A stretch of DNA of 64,000 nucleotides, from assembly GCF_010367455.1 (NCBI RefSeq), contig NZ_WRPR01000002.1, positions 32,615 to 96,614 on the forward strand, read 5' to 3'. Source of the DNA: Candidatus Laterigemmans baculatus. Its GTDB lineage: Bacteria; Planctomycetota; Planctomycetia; Pirellulales; Pirellulaceae. This document shows, one piece after another, positions 16,276-27,029 of this stretch. The notes under the pieces are model-generated. The model searched no databases and was not told where the DNA came from. It worked only from the letters and a program-made list of their open reading frames with translations. How positions within the stretch are numbered: position 1 is the stretch's first letter; the number at the start of each line of letters is the position of its first letter. A program made the translations under genes and the position numbers.

Positions 16276-18834
16276 CTAGTTCTCCTCCGCGGCTTCGGCC
16301 TCGGCTTCAGTGGGTTGCGCCGCCGCCGGGTCTTGCTCCGCCGCCGGTGGTTCCCCCGCCTCGGGCTGATTCAAGCTCGGTTTCTCCGAGTCCGGCTTTT
16401 TGACTTCGAGTAACTCCTTCTCGGGTGACTCTTTACCATCCTTCTTTTGCTTGGTTTTCGCCCGTTCTTCCTCGGCCTTCTGCTCGCGTTTGCGGGCCTG
16501 CTTCATGGGATTGTCCGCCTCCTTGTCTTTGAACAATTCGAAGCGTGTCGGCTCGAGCTTGGGAGGCCAATGGTTGTTGGAGTATTCGGTGTCGGCCGTT
16601 TGCCGCCGCGGGTCGAGTTCCAATCGCGCGAGTTCCTTGTCGGCGATGATCAGTTTTTTGACCTCGCTGCTGTTTCGCCGCCAGATCTCCGCGGGGATTT
16701 CGAGCAATTCGCTCGTGCCATCGGTGTAGTGGATGCGGAGGATGATCGGCATGACCAGTCCTCCCTGATTGGTGAAGGTTACAACGTAGAAGTTCGATTT
16801 CCGCTTGATCAACCGCTTTTCTTCGTCGTCGAGCGAGTCGACGAACCGCTGAAAAGCTTTGCGATCGTCGGGGAAAACTTCCAAGTCATCGTAGTCGTTG
16901 TAAAAATCTTTCAAGCCGGGATACAGGTCGACGAATTTGGGAAGACTTTCGTTTCTCGCGTTCGACAGGGTTGGTTCCTCGGCTTCACGCTCGCGACGCT
17001 TGCGGTCGGCCCGTTCGTCGGGATCGCCGCTGTCGATCTTGTAGAGTTGGACTTGGGAGATCGCGATATCGACGTGGTCGGTGGAGTAGAACCAGCCTCG
17101 CCAAAACCAGTCGAGATCGACGCCCGAGGCATCTTCCATGGTGCGAAAGAAATCGGCGGGAGTCGGGCGTTTGAATTTCCATCGCCGGGCATATTCCTTA
17201 AACGCGAAGTCAAATAGCTCTCGCCCCAGGATGGTTTCGCGAAGAATGTTCAGGGCCGTCGCCGGTTTGGCGTAGGCATTGGGACCAAATTGCAGGATCG
17301 ATTCGCTGTTGGTCATGATCGGGACTTGATTGGTGCCCCGCATATAACTGGCGATATCGGCCGGTTCGCCGCGACGGCTGGGATATTCCTCTTCCCATTC
17401 TTGCTCGGCGAGATATTGCAGAAAGGTATTGAGCCCTTCGTCCATCCAGGTCCATTGGCGTTCGTCGCTGTTGACGATCATCGGGAAATAGTTGTGCCCA
17501 ACCTCGTGGATGATGACCGAGATCAACCCGTATTTGGTCCGCTCCGAGTACGTGCCGTCGGCGTCGGGCCGGGGGCCGTTGAAGCAGATCATCGGGTACT
17601 CCATCCCATAGATTGGTCCATTGACGCTGATCGCCGTCGGGTAGGGATACTCAAAGGTGTAACGTCCATAAACATTCAGTGTATGGATGATCGAAGCGGT
17701 CGAGTATTGGCTCCAGAGCGGTTCGGCTTCGCGCGGATAGTACGACATCGCCATCACGCGATGGCCGCCGACGTTGTGCCCCATCGCGTCCCAGATAAAT
17801 TTTCGACTGCTGGCGAAGGCGAAGTCGCGAACATTTTCCGCTTCGAAAATCCACGTCTTAGTTTTTTTGTTTGCTGGGGCCACGTTCTTCTTGGCTTCTT
17901 CAGCTTTCTTGGCTTCGTCTGGCGTGACGATGAAGACCGGTTTCTCGGCGGTGGCCGCTTTGTCGAGCCGCTCTCGCTGGGTTTCTGAGAGGACGTCTGC
18001 GGGGTTTTGCAGAGTCCCCGTCGCCGCCACGATATGGTCGGCCGGAGCGGTAATTGCGACGCGATAGTTACCCAGCTCGAGCGTGAATTCACCGAACCCC
18101 AGGAACTGTTTGTGCTGCCAGCCGGTGTAGTCGGTATAAGCCACGACTCGGGGATACCACTGGGCAATCTCATAGATGTAGTTGCCGTCGTCTTCGAAGA
18201 ACTCGTACCCGGCGCGGGCTCGCAGCAGCGTCGCATCGACGATGTTGTATGAGTATTCGATGCGGAGCCGGCTGGACGTATCCGGCGTCAAAGGAGCCGG
18301 CAGATCGACTCGCATCATCGTGTCGACGATGGTGTACGGCAGTTTTTGACCCTCGCCATCGGTCACGGCGGTGATCTTGTAGCCGCCATCGAACGATTCG
18401 CTCGTCAGCACCGACCGCAGCGTCGTGAAGGGGACTTTGGTGCCAAAGCCGGGGGCCACGGCGGTGCGGTTCGCCGTGGAATCGGGTCGAAAGCGGTTCT
18501 GGTCCAGCTGCAACCAGACGTACCGCAACGACTGCGGCGAGTGATTCGTGTAGACGATCTCCACGCTCCCGCTGAGCCGCTGGCGGTCGTCGTCGAGCGC
18601 GATGTCGATCACGTAGTCGGCCCGCTGTTGCCAGTACTGCGGCCCAGGCTCGCCGGAGGCGGTGCGATACACGTTGGGCGTCGGCAGCCATTCTTCCAGC
18701 TGCCGGAACGCGTCGGGGCGGTTTTCGTTCTTGGCGTTCGGAGCGGGCTGGGCGGAGGCGGTTCGCGTCGGTCCCAACCACACCACGGCCGCGAGGAGGG
18801 CCAGGAGCGATTGACGGATTCGGAATCGGAGCAT
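16276..18834 (-). CDS. M1 family zinc aminopeptidase-like metallopeptidase
   Basis: 852-residue exported peptidase. A signal peptide covers about residues 1-29 (LLALLAAVVWLGPTRTASA). The gluzincin motif is HEVGH (His443, Glu444, His447) with the third zinc ligand Glu466 in WMDEG, 18 residues on. GMEYPMICFNG upstream takes the place of the GxMEN substrate loop, as in non-canonical M1 members. The C-terminal 120 residues are Lys/Glu/Pro-rich and probably disordered. Reading continues upstream of the chosen ATG through a GNAPRP repeat, but the signal peptide fixes the start. Probably trims peptides outside the cytoplasm; the DUF6702 partner follows immediately. Confidence 0.9.
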   Translation of the reverse strand: MLRFRIRQSLLALLAAVVWLGPTRTASAQPAPNAKNENRPDAFRQLEEWLPTPNVYRTASGEPGPQYWQQRADYVIDIALDDDRQRLSGSVEIVYTNHSPQSLRYVWLQLDQNRFRPDSTANRTAVAPGFGTKVPFTTLRSVLTSESFDGGYKITAVTDGEGQKLPYTIVDTMMRVDLPAPLTPDTSSRLRIEYSYNIVDATLLRARAGYEFFEDDGNYIYEIAQWYPRVVAYTDYTGWQHKQFLGFGEFTLELGNYRVAITAPADHIVAATGTLQNPADVLSETQRERLDKAATAEKPVFIVTPDEAKKAEEAKKNVAPANKKTKTWIFEAENVRDFAFASSRKFIWDAMGHNVGGHRVMAMSYYPREAEPLWSQYSTASIIHTLNVYGRYTFEYPYPTAISVNGPIYGMEYPMICFNGPRPDADGTYSERTKYGLISVIIHEVGHNYFPMIVNSDERQWTWMDEGLNTFLQYLAEQEWEEEYPSRRGEPADIASYMRGTNQVPIMTNSESILQFGPNAYAKPATALNILRETILGRELFDFAFKEYARRWKFKRPTPADFFRTMEDASGVDLDWFWRGWFYSTDHVDIAISQVQLYKIDSGDPDERADRKRREREAEEPTLSNARNESLPKFVDLYPGLKDFYNDYDDLEVFPDDRKAFQRFVDSLDDEEKRLIKRKSNFYVVTFTNQGGLVMPIILRIHYTDGTSELLEIPAEIWRRNSSEVKKLIIADKELARLELDPRRQTADTEYSNNHWPPKLEPTRFELFKDKEADNPMKQARKREQKAEEERAKTKQKKDGKESPEKELLEVKKPDSEKPSLNQPEAGEPPAAEQDPAAAQPTEAEAEAAEEN

Positions 18835-18900
18835 GGCTAGCCAGCGGGTGGAGCAATAGGAAACAACCGGCCCCAGTGTAGTCGCGCCGCGGCGAGCGAG

Positions 18901-18972
18901 TGGGGCGTTGCCAGGGCGTGGGGCGTTGCCAGGGCGTGGGGCGTTGCCAGGGCGTGGGGCGTTGCCAGGGCG
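18901..18972. repeat. 18-bp tandem repeat, four copies
   Basis: Four perfect or near-perfect units of TGGGGCGTTGCCAGGGCG in the region between the divergent M1 peptidase and eboE genes. It reads as GNAPRP on the minus strand, but this is not part of the peptidase. Slippage-prone promoter-region DNA. Confidence 0.9.
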
Positions 18973-19005
18973 CGAGGCAAGGGGCATCCTAAACGGGACC
19001 TGCTC

Positions 19006-20292
19006 GTGACGGATTCCCCCGCCTGCGAAACCCGCTCCCGTAAATCCCGAGTTGATCGATTGCCTGAGCCCCGTTGGACGACCGGTTATTGCACGAACGT
19101 TCACGCGGGCACCGATCTGGCGTCGATCCGCGAAAATCTCTCGCAGTACGCGATCGCGGTGCGCGAGCAAGTGGTCGCCGCTGGTGACCAGCCGATGGGC
19201 GCCGGTTTACCGATGGGTGTGGGGCTGTGGGTTCCGGCCGAAGCGGCTCATCAACTGACCGACCGAAGTGCGGCCGAGGAGTTCGCCCAGTGGCTGGCCG
19301 AGGCGAAGCTGCTCCCCTTCACCTTCAACGGGTTTCCATACGGCAACTTTCATCAGGCGGTCGTCAAGCATAAGGTGTACGAGCCTGCGTGGTGGCAGCC
19401 CGAGCGCCGCCAGTACACGTCGGAGCTGATCGGGATCCTCGACGCGCTGCTTCCGCCCGGCCGCATCGGATCGATCAGCACGCTGCCGCTCGGCTGGGGC
19501 ACGAGCGGCTGGGGAACGGCCAGCGGCGATGAGCTCAACGCGGCAGCGGCGAACCTCGGGTCGATCGCCGAGGAGCTCCGCCGGCTGGAAGACAGGACGG
19601 GGCGGCGGATCGTGCTGGCGATTGAACCCGAGCCGGGATGCTGTCTCGATACCTCGGCCGACGTGGTTCAGTTCTTCGACCGCTACTTTCCCAAGCCCGA
19701 GAGCCGCCGGTATCTGACGGTTTGTCACGACATCTGCCACGCGGAAGTGATGTACGAGTCGCAGGCGGACGTGCTGCGGCGGTACGCGGAGTACGGGATC
19801 GTCGTTGGCAAAGTCCAAGTCAGCAGCGCGATCGACGTCCGCTGGGCCGAGATGGACAGCGAGGCTCGGCAAGCGGCGGTCGAGCAGCTTTCGCGGTTCG
19901 CCGAGGACCGCTACCTCCACCAGACCGGGCGGCTGCTCGGCAACGGCAGCCGGCGGTGGGTCGACGATCTGCCGCAGTGGCTCGACCAGCTTTCGCGGGA
20001 CCCGTCGCTGGCTGCCGGTGACCGCAGCTGGCGAGTCCACTTCCATGTGCCGATCTACCTCGAACAGTTCGGTCGACTGCATGCCACGCGGGAAGCGATT
20101 GGCGAGTGCCTGCGGGCGTGGACGCGGATGCCAAGCGAGCTGCGGACCGATCACTTGGAAGTCGAGACCTACGCCTGGGGCGTGCTCCCTGCGGAGCTGC
20201 AGCATTCGGGGTTGGCCGACTCCATCGCCACCGAGATGCAGTGGCTGCACCAAACGCTCGCGGAGATCGAGGCGGAGGGAACGGGGTTTTGA
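19006..20292 (+). CDS. eboE: EboE-type TIM-barrel protein (metabolite traffic)
   Basis: About 428 residues resembling EboE, a xylose isomerase-like TIM barrel of the eboABCDF(E) export cluster known from scytonemin-making cyanobacteria and other phyla. Visible blocks: WTTGYCTNVHAG at the start, FTFNGFPYGNFH, VLAIEPEPGCCLDTS, LTVCHDICHAEVMYE, VGKVQVSSAIDV, WRVHFHVPIYLEQFG and VETYAWGVLP. The His, Glu and Asp residues in these strands form a metal site typical of the superfamily. No eboA-D, eboF genes are present here; pdxJ follows 142 bp later. The stop TGA overlaps the start of a REP-like element. Substrate unknown. Confidence 0.8.
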   Translation: MTDSPACETRSRKSRVDRLPEPRWTTGYCTNVHAGTDLASIRENLSQYAIAVREQVVAAGDQPMGAGLPMGVGLWVPAEAAHQLTDRSAAEEFAQWLAEAKLLPFTFNGFPYGNFHQAVVKHKVYEPAWWQPERRQYTSELIGILDALLPPGRIGSISTLPLGWGTSGWGTASGDELNAAAANLGSIAEELRRLEDRTGRRIVLAIEPEPGCCLDTSADVVQFFDRYFPKPESRRYLTVCHDICHAEVMYESQADVLRRYAEYGIVVGKVQVSSAIDVRWAEMDSEARQAAVEQLSRFAEDRYLHQTGRLLGNGSRRWVDDLPQWLDQLSRDPSLAAGDRSWRVHFHVPIYLEQFGRLHATREAIGECLRAWTRMPSELRTDHLEVETYAWGVLPAELQHSGLADSIATEMQWLHQTLAEIEAEGTGF

Positions 20293-20401
20293 TCAGCCGC
20301 CACGCGCTAGCGTCCGGTTCCCGGGGAAATGCAAAGAACCGGACGCAAGAAGCGTGGCGGCTGATGGCCCAAGAGCCCGATCCTCCCCGGGGGGAGGGTG
20401 A
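20290..20401. repeat. REP-like family B copy plus half of family C
   Basis: TGATCAGCCGCCACGCGCTAGCGTCCGGTTC with the inverted arm GAACCGGACGCAAGAAGCGTGGCGGCTGAT, followed by the short family C half CTCCCCGGGGGGAGGGTGA. The first two bases belong to the eboE stop codon. Confidence 0.88.
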
Positions 20402-20434
20402 AGGAAATCACCATTACAACCAGGAATTGAGACG

Positions 20435-21163
20435 ATGATCGAATTGGGGGTCAACATCGACCATGTTGCCACGCTTCGCCAAGCCCGTCGGACGTACGAG
20501 CCCGATCCGGTGATCGCGGCGGCGATGGCCGAGCAAGGGGGGGCCGATGGGATCACGTTTCACCTCCGCGAGGATCGCCGCCATATCCAGGACCGGGATG
20601 TGGAGCTGCTGCTGCGGACGGTTTCCGTCAAAACGAATTTCGAGCTGGCCTGCGCCGACGAGGTGGTGGGAATCGCTTGCCGGTTGCGGCCCACCTGGGC
20701 GCTGCTCGTCCCGGAGAAACGCGAGGAGGTGACGACCGAGGGAGGGCTGAACGTGTTGGCCGATCGCGGCCGCGTCGCCGCTTCGATCGCCCAGCTTCGC
20801 GAAGCGGGGATTTTGGTCAGCCTGTTCCTCGACCCCGATCCGGCTCAAGTGGCCGCGGCCGCGGAGTTGGGGAGCGACGCGGTGGAACTCCACACCGGCC
20901 CGTACGCGCTGGCCCGCGGCGAAGAGCAGCAAGCGGAACTCGAGCGGCTGCGGGTGGCGGCGGCGGAGACGACCGCCGCTGGGATGCGGGTCCACGCCGG
21001 ACATGGGCTGAACTACACCAACGTCCGCCCCGTGGCGGCGATTCCGGCGATGGTCGAGCTCAATATCGGCCACTCGATCGTTTCGCGGGCCGTCTTCGTG
21101 GGAATGCGGGAAGCGGTCGCCGAGATGCGGCGCATCCTCGACGTCGTCGCGCCCCGGGGCTAG
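20435..21163 (+). CDS. pdxJ: pyridoxine 5'-phosphate synthase
   Basis: Last ring-closing step of DXP-dependent vitamin B6 synthesis, joining 3-amino-1-hydroxyacetone phosphate and DXP. Family blocks are present: [17 protein letters not shown] at the start, [65 protein letters not shown] and [17 protein letters not shown]. Length 242 is typical. DXP would come from dxs in this same window (about 59-60.9 kb). An ATG just after GAGACG is used. Confidence 0.96.
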   Translation: MIELGVNIDHVATLRQARRTYEPDPVIAAAMAEQGGADGITFHLREDRRHIQDRDVELLLRTVSVKTNFELACADEVVGIACRLRPTWALLVPEKREEVTTEGGLNVLADRGRVAASIAQLREAGILVSLFLDPDPAQVAAAAELGSDAVELHTGPYALARGEEQQAELERLRVAAAETTAAGMRVHAGHGLNYTNVRPVAAIPAMVELNIGHSIVSRAVFVGMREAVAEMRRILDVVAPRG

Positions 21164-21178
21164 CTGGACGGGGCGTCA

Positions 21179-21243
21179 TTGTCGCCTTTCGCTCCGCGAA
21201 AGTTGCGCAGAAACGCTACTTTCGCGGAGCGAAAGGCGACTAT
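21179..21243. repeat. family D palindrome (GTCGCCTTTCGCTCCGCGAAAG)
   Basis: GTCGCCTTTCGCTCCGCGAAAGT, short centre, then ACTTTCGCGGAGCGAAAGGCGACTAT: nearly perfect 25-bp arms. It lies after pdxJ. The same arms occur at 34232 (half) and 46079 (full), where they touch stop codons. Confidence 0.92.
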
Positions 21244-21340
21244 CGCAGCGTGAATTTTCGGTGTGCAGCGCGGGCAGCGGGCGGAGGCGTTTGCTAAGGT
21301 TGGAATCGCTTCATTCCTCCCATGTGCTTCGGAGTCCGCA

Positions 21341-22897
21341 ATGCTCTCGCGTTCCCTGCCTCGGCGTCGGTTTCTGCTCGGTTCCGCTTCGCTCGCCGGT
21401 GCTGCCTGGATGTCGGGCAAGGCGTTGGGCGCGGTTCGCAGCGACGTCTCGTTCGCCGATTATCCGTTCAAGCTGGGAGTCGCTTCGGGGGACCCGGACG
21501 ACAACGGATTTGTGATCTGGACGCGGTTGGCCCCCAAGCCGCTCGAGGGGGGCGGGATGAGTGACCACGCGGTCGCCGTCGACTGGGAAGTCAGCGAGGA
21601 CGAAAGCTTTGGTAAGGTCGCCCGGCGAGGGACTTTTGATGCCACGGTCGCTCTGGGGCATTCGGTCCATGTCGAAGTCGTCGGCCTCGAGCCCGACCGT
21701 TGGTACTTCTACCGCTTCCACGCCGGTGGCGAGACGAGTCCGGTGGGGCGGGCCCGGACCTTTCCGGCGGCTGACGTGATGCCCGAGAAGCTGCGGTTTG
21801 CGTTCGCCTCCTGCCAGCATTTCGAAACCGGGCACTTCACCGCCTTGCGGCACATGGCCGACGAGGGGCTCGATCTGGGCATCCACCTGGGCGACTACAT
21901 CTATGAGTACGCCGGCAAGGATGGCCGCGTCCGCAAGCACGTGGGCGAAGAGATCGAATCGCTCGACGACTACCGCAATCGGCTGGCCCAGTACCGCACC
22001 GACGAGCATCTGCAGGCGGTCCACGCCGCGATGCCGTGGCTGGTCACCTGGGACGATCACGAGTTCGATAACAACTGTGCCGGTGACATCTCCGAGCAAG
22101 AGGGAGTCACGCCGGCCGAGTTCCTGCGGCGGCGGGAAGCCGCTTACCAGGCCTACTATGAGCACATGCCGCTGCGGATTTCGGCGCTGCCCAAAGGCCC
22201 GCACATGCGGCTCTATCGCTCCACCGCATTCGGCCAGCTGGCGAATTTCTCAGTCCTCGACACTCGCCAGTACCGCACCGACCAGCCCAACGGCGACCAC
22301 CTCAAGCCGCTCGAGGGGGGCGTCTTCCGCAGCGATGCGGAGATGCTCGGAGCGGCGCAGGAACGGTGGCTGCGAAAGGACCTGGCCCGGTCCACCGCGC
22401 AGTGGAACGTGTTGGCCCAGCAGGTGATGATGGCGCGGGTTGATCGCACGGTCGGCGAGGAGCGGAAATTTAGCATGGACCAGTGGGCTGGCTACGAGCT
22501 GCCCCGCCGCCGGCTGCTCTCGTATCTGGCCGAGCAGCGGATCAGCAACCCGGTCGTGCTGACCGGCGACATCCACTCCAATTGGGTCAACGACCTGAAG
22601 CTCGACTTCGACGATGCGAATGCTCCCACCGTGGCCACCGAATTCGTGGGCACCTCGATCACTTCCGGCGGAGATGGGCGCGACCAAGCTCCCGAGACGC
22701 CGCAGCTGCTCGACGAAAACCCGTTCGTCAAGTTCTACAACGCCCAGCGGGGCTACGTCCGCTGCACCGTCACGCCCGACGCCTGGACCTCCGACTTCCA
22801 GATCGTCCCCTACGTGACGCGGCCCGGAGCTCCGCTCGAGACGCGAGCGACGTTCGAAGTCCAAGCGGGACGCCCCGGAGCCGAGCAGGCAGGCTGA
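21341..22897 (+). CDS. phoD: PhoD-type alkaline phosphatase/phosphodiesterase
   Basis: 518-residue exported phosphatase of the PhoD family. The N-terminus has a twin-arginine signal ([11 protein letters not shown], about residues 4-14). A Fn3-like segment ([21 protein letters not shown]) is followed by the catalytic domain: [40 protein letters not shown], and [11 protein letters not shown] with [10 protein letters not shown] near the end. These motifs carry the metal ligands (Asp, Asn, His) of the Ca/Fe PhoD site. The ATG at 21341 is chosen because it starts the Tat signal; upstream reading is a leader. The last four codons plus the stop (GAGCAGGCAGGCTGA) recur in tandem right after the gene. 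Confidence 0.94.
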   Translation: MLSRSLPRRRFLLGSASLAGAAWMSGKALGAVRSDVSFADYPFKLGVASGDPDDNGFVIWTRLAPKPLEGGGMSDHAVAVDWEVSEDESFGKVARRGTFDATVALGHSVHVEVVGLEPDRWYFYRFHAGGETSPVGRARTFPAADVMPEKLRFAFASCQHFETGHFTALRHMADEGLDLGIHLGDYIYEYAGKDGRVRKHVGEEIESLDDYRNRLAQYRTDEHLQAVHAAMPWLVTWDDHEFDNNCAGDISEQEGVTPAEFLRRREAAYQAYYEHMPLRISALPKGPHMRLYRSTAFGQLANFSVLDTRQYRTDQPNGDHLKPLEGGVFRSDAEMLGAAQERWLRKDLARSTAQWNVLAQQVMMARVDRTVGEERKFSMDQWAGYELPRRRLLSYLAEQRISNPVVLTGDIHSNWVNDLKLDFDDANAPTVATEFVGTSITSGGDGRDQAPETPQLLDENPFVKFYNAQRGYVRCTVTPDAWTSDFQIVPYVTRPGAPLETRATFEVQAGRPGAEQAG

Positions 22898-23097
22898 GCT
22901 GAGCAGACAGGCTGAGCCGAGCAGGCAGGCTGAGCTGAGCAGACAGGCTGAGCAAATCACCCTCACCCTCCCCCCCGGGAGGGTCGGGCTCTTAGGCCCG
23001 GGGAGGGCCGCCCGTGCCCAAGAATTTCGGCCGCTGCTGAAACGTCGTCGCAGAGGCCTCCCCGCTCGTTCCTCGCGACCCTCCCGGGGGGAAGGTA
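22880..23097. repeat. stop-codon tandem repeat of phoD, then a family C palindrome unit
   Basis: Four copies of an 18-bp unit (GAGCAGGCAGGCTGAGCT and variants) begin inside the phoD coding sequence and carry its stop. Then a full family C element: CCCTCCCCCCCGGGAGGGTCGGGCTCTTAGGCCCGGGGAGGGC, a variable core of about 60 bp, and CCTCCCCGCTCGTTCCTCGCGACCCTCCCGGGGGG. Together they fill most of the gap to dapA; the remaining 100 bp before dapA show nothing else. Confidence 0.88.
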
Positions 23098-23207
23098 AAT
23101 CAGGAAACGCGGGGCCTGGGTTGGGTGGGTTGTTCGATTCGCGGGTGATCTGTCAGGATACTTCGGTCACCCCCGCTTCACTGCAACCTACGAGGCAGAC
23201 CATCTCT

Positions 23208-24116
23208 ATGAAGAATCGCAAAGGATCCGAATTCGCTGGGTTGTCCGTAGCGATCGTGACCCCGTTTCGCGATGGCGCAGTCGACTATGCTCGACTTCGC
23301 GAGCAGATCGAGTTTCAGATTGCTGCCGGAACCGGCTGCCTGGTTCCGGTCGGCACGACCGGCGAGTCCCCGACGCTGACGCACGACGAGCACGAGCGGG
23401 TGATCAGTGAAGTCATCCAGATCGCCGCCGGTCGCTGCAAAGTGATGGCCGGGACGGGCAGCAACAGCACGGCCGAGGCGCTGCGACTCACCAGTCGCGC
23501 GGCCCGCGAAGGGGCCGATGCCACGCTGCAGGTCGCTCCGTATTACAACAAGCCGACGCAGGAAGGTTTTTACCAGCACTTCAAGGCGGTTGCCGAAGCG
23601 GTCGACATTCCGGTCTGCGTCTACAACATCCCCGGCCGGACCGGCAAGAACATCGAGCCGGAGACGATCTTCCGCTTGGCCGAACTCCCTGGGATCACGA
23701 TGGTCAAGGAAGCCACCGGCTCGCTCGACCAGTGCTCGCAAGTCCTCACGACGACCGACCTGACCGTGCTCAGCGGCGACGACAGCTTGACCCTTCCGAT
23801 GCTCTCGGTCGGAGCCGAAGGGGTGGTCTCGGTGGTCGGCAATATCGTCCCCGAAGACATGCTGGCGATGGTCCGCCGCTTCCTCGACGGCGATGCGGCT
23901 GGAGCGATGGAACTGCACTACCGCCTGTTCGGGCTGTGCCGCGAAATGCTCGGCTTGGCCACCAATCCGATCCCGCTCAAAGCGGCGATGCGGATCCTCG
24001 GCCGCGACACCGGCGAGTTGCGATTGCCGATGACGCCGCTCGAAGGGCCCGCCGAAGCCCAGTTGCTCGAGACGCTTAAGAGCTACGGTCTGGTCGGCGA
24101 AGCGGTCGAAGCCTGA
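23208..24116 (+). CDS. dapA: 4-hydroxy-tetrahydrodipicolinate synthase
   Basis: First step of the diaminopimelate/lysine branch: condenses pyruvate and aspartate semialdehyde. The catalytic Lys167 is in MVKEATGS and Tyr139 in VYNIPGRTG. The substrate-binding GTTGESPTL lies at about residues 49-57. Length 302 is near the family norm. The ATG at 23208 is used rather than longer in-frame starts because the family begins near the [10 protein letters not shown] strand. A terminator follows the gene. Lysine and DAP supply would support peptidoglycan synthesis, which planctomycetes do make. Confidence 0.95.
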   Translation: MKNRKGSEFAGLSVAIVTPFRDGAVDYARLREQIEFQIAAGTGCLVPVGTTGESPTLTHDEHERVISEVIQIAAGRCKVMAGTGSNSTAEALRLTSRAAREGADATLQVAPYYNKPTQEGFYQHFKAVAEAVDIPVCVYNIPGRTGKNIEPETIFRLAELPGITMVKEATGSLDQCSQVLTTTDLTVLSGDDSLTLPMLSVGAEGVVSVVGNIVPEDMLAMVRRFLDGDAAGAMELHYRLFGLCREMLGLATNPIPLKAAMRILGRDTGELRLPMTPLEGPAEAQLLETLKSYGLVGEAVEA

Positions 24117-24162
24117 GGTGCGTCGAGCCTGACGTACTTGGCGGATAGCCGCAATTTCGGCG

Positions 24163-24197
24163 GCGGACCCGGGAGCGTCGGCCCTGGTCCGCTTTTT
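24163..24197 (+). terminator. rho-independent terminator after dapA
   Basis: Stem GCGGACC / GGTCCGC, extended inside by CGGG / CCCT with one mismatch, followed directly by TTTTT. It lies 46 bp after the dapA stop on the coding strand. Confidence 0.75.
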
Positions 24198-24259
24198 GGC
24201 CTACGGTTGCATATGGTTTTGCGTTTGTCCGCACCACCGTCGCACCGTCAGAACGCCGT

Positions 24260-24592
24260 ATGCAGTGCCATCAATTAGCCGCCGAAATCCTCCGCCTCGA
24301 CGCGGAGCTCTCGCCCGCCGAGGTGGCTCGGCTGTGTTTGTTGATTTTCAACAGTCGACCCGACCCGGCGCTGCTCGAGAATGCCGCGGCGCTTCGCCAG
24401 CAGTGCAAGGCGGCCGGGTTCCGGCTCAAAGCGGCGGCCGACCAGCATGCGGCGATGACTGCCGAACTCGAAGCGCTGTGCGGCGACGGGCCGCAGCGGT
24501 TCGATCCCGAGCAAATCTGGACGCTCGTCCGGGCGATCAAGGTCCAAAGCCAAGTCCTCGAACTGTACACCGACCAGCCGGCACTGGTGTGA
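24260..24592 (+). CDS. planctomycete-type hypothetical protein, helical
   Basis: 110 residues, Ala/Leu/Gln-rich, mostly helical by composition. Features: LAAEILRLDAELSPAEVARL, LIFNSRPDPALLENAAALRQ and WTLVRAIKVQSQVLELYTD. Not recognised; the style is that of small conserved planctomycete proteins. No signal or membrane segment. It is convergent with the dehydrogenase gene: its stop codon ends exactly one base before the other's stop begins, with no room for a terminator. Confidence 0.6.
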   Translation: MQCHQLAAEILRLDAELSPAEVARLCLLIFNSRPDPALLENAAALRQQCKAAGFRLKAAADQHAAMTAELEALCGDGPQRFDPEQIWTLVRAIKVQSQVLELYTDQPALV

Positions 24593-25708
<1,116 letters not shown>

Positions 25709-25717
25709 GCGTCGAGA

Positions 25718-26001
25718 GGCTTTGGGGTCAGAGACTTTGGGGTCAGAAGGCGAGAAGGGATTGGGTTCGCTACCGGACTATCGGTCAGCAGACACGGGGA
25801 ACGGCAGATCGTAACCACGGAGCTGCAAAACCGGCAAAGGGGGACGGGGGGAGATAGCGAATCTTCGCCGTCACCCTCCCCCCGGGAGGGTCGGGCTCTT
25901 AGGCCCGGGGAGGGCCGGCGGAGCTTCGCCACCTGTCGAGCGCTCGACGCTGCGGATCGCCCTCCCCGCTCGTTCCTCGCGACCCTCCCGGGGGGAGGGT
26001 G
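25718..26001. repeat. short tandem repeat and family C palindrome
   Basis: GACTTTGGGGTCAGA occurs twice at 25718-25748. A complete family C element with a variable core follows (25872-26001): CCCTCCCCCCGGGAGGGTCGGGCTCTTAGGCCCGGGGAGGGC and CCTCCCCGCTCGTTCCTCGCGACCCTCCCGGGGGG. The 423-bp gap has no gene; the last 130 bp before the sufR-like gene are the likely promoter. Confidence 0.88.
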
Positions 26002-26131
26002 ATATGAGAACCAGTCTTTTTTCGCACCGCTCGTTGTCAAAAAAACGTGGGAGCGGTAAAGTTCATGTGCGGGGCACCCGTTTACCGGCAAGCCGCGATC
26101 GCGTGTTTTCTTTCCTCTGTTCGTCGTTGTC

Positions 26132-26887
26132 ATGTCTGGGTCCGCTACCGAAACGGTTGTTACGGACGTTCGCTCGGTCGACCGCGAGTTGCTCGAAGCG
26201 CTCCGCGGCGGTGAAGCGATCGGGATCCACGAGCTGACCGAGCGGCTCGGCGTGACGGCTACCGCCGTCCGCCAGCGGATCGAGCGGATGCTCGAGGGGG
26301 GGCTGGTCGAACGCGAGAAAGTGGTGGCAGGCCGAGGTCGACCGACGTACACCTACCGTTTGACCCTGCTCGGCCATCGACGTGCTGGAGCAGATCATGC
26401 GGAGTTGGCCGACGCGATGTGGCACGAGATCTTGTCGATCGAGGACGCCGAGCTGCGAAAATCGCTGCTCGACGGAATCGCTCGGCGAATCGGCCGGCGG
26501 TATCGCGATCAGGGTGGCCAGCGATTCGAGCATGGCACGCTCGAGGACCGGATGCACTCGCTGACCCAGGTGCTGGCTGGACACCGGATCGCGGCGGACG
26601 TCGTGCTCGGGGGCAGCCTCCCGGTGCTCGGCTTCCGAGCCTGCCCGCACCCCGATCTGGCATCCGAGGCCGATCGGCGGGCGATGTGCCACTTGGAAGA
26701 GCAGATGCTCAGCGAAGCTCTCGGCAGCGAAGTGCATCTGCAGAGCTGCCGTTTGGACGGAGACCACTGCTGTCATTTCGTCGCAACGGATGCTGTCGGT
26801 GGAGCTGGCGGTGTCGGTGAATCCGGCGGTGTCGGTGGAGCCGGCGGTGTGGATAGCAGCGGCGGAGCTGACGCGGCCGAGGAGTAG
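26132..26887 (+). CDS. sufR: SufR-type iron-sulfur sensing transcriptional regulator
   Basis: 251 residues. An N-terminal DeoR/winged helix-turn-helix is visible (LTERLGVTATAVRQRIERML, residues 36-55), with wing RGRPTYTYRLT. The C-terminal part has a cysteine set Cys171, Cys186, Cys206, Cys213, Cys214 in the context ACPHPD, RAMCHLEE, SCRLDG, HCCHF. This resembles SufR and related Fe-S cluster-binding repressors, although spacing differs from cyanobacterial SufR (C-x12-C-x13-C-x14-C). The position directly before sufC, 142 bp apart and same strand, strongly supports control of the suf operon. The C-terminal 30 residues are a GGVGGAGG tail from tandem DNA repeats and probably not structural. 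Confidence 0.85.
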   Translation: MSGSATETVVTDVRSVDRELLEALRGGEAIGIHELTERLGVTATAVRQRIERMLEGGLVEREKVVAGRGRPTYTYRLTLLGHRRAGADHAELADAMWHEILSIEDAELRKSLLDGIARRIGRRYRDQGGQRFEHGTLEDRMHSLTQVLAGHRIAADVVLGGSLPVLGFRACPHPDLASEADRRAMCHLEEQMLSEALGSEVHLQSCRLDGDHCCHFVATDAVGGAGGVGESGGVGGAGGVDSSGGADAAEE

Positions 26888-27029
26888 CGGCGGTAGGCCC
26901 AGTGGTGAGCGACAGCAGGTTGCCCGCAGGAAGGGTTCACTGCCCTTCAAAAACAAGATTCATTCCCGAGCCGCCCGCTAGGTCGGCACACGTTGATCGA
27001 AATCGATACGAAAGTCCTGAGGAGTCCCG

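Noticed and set aside
18835..19170. Longer start of the M1 peptidase including GNAPRP repeats
   Set aside because: The signal peptide begins at the ATG at 18834; upstream reading is an 18-bp tandem repeat in the divergent promoter region.
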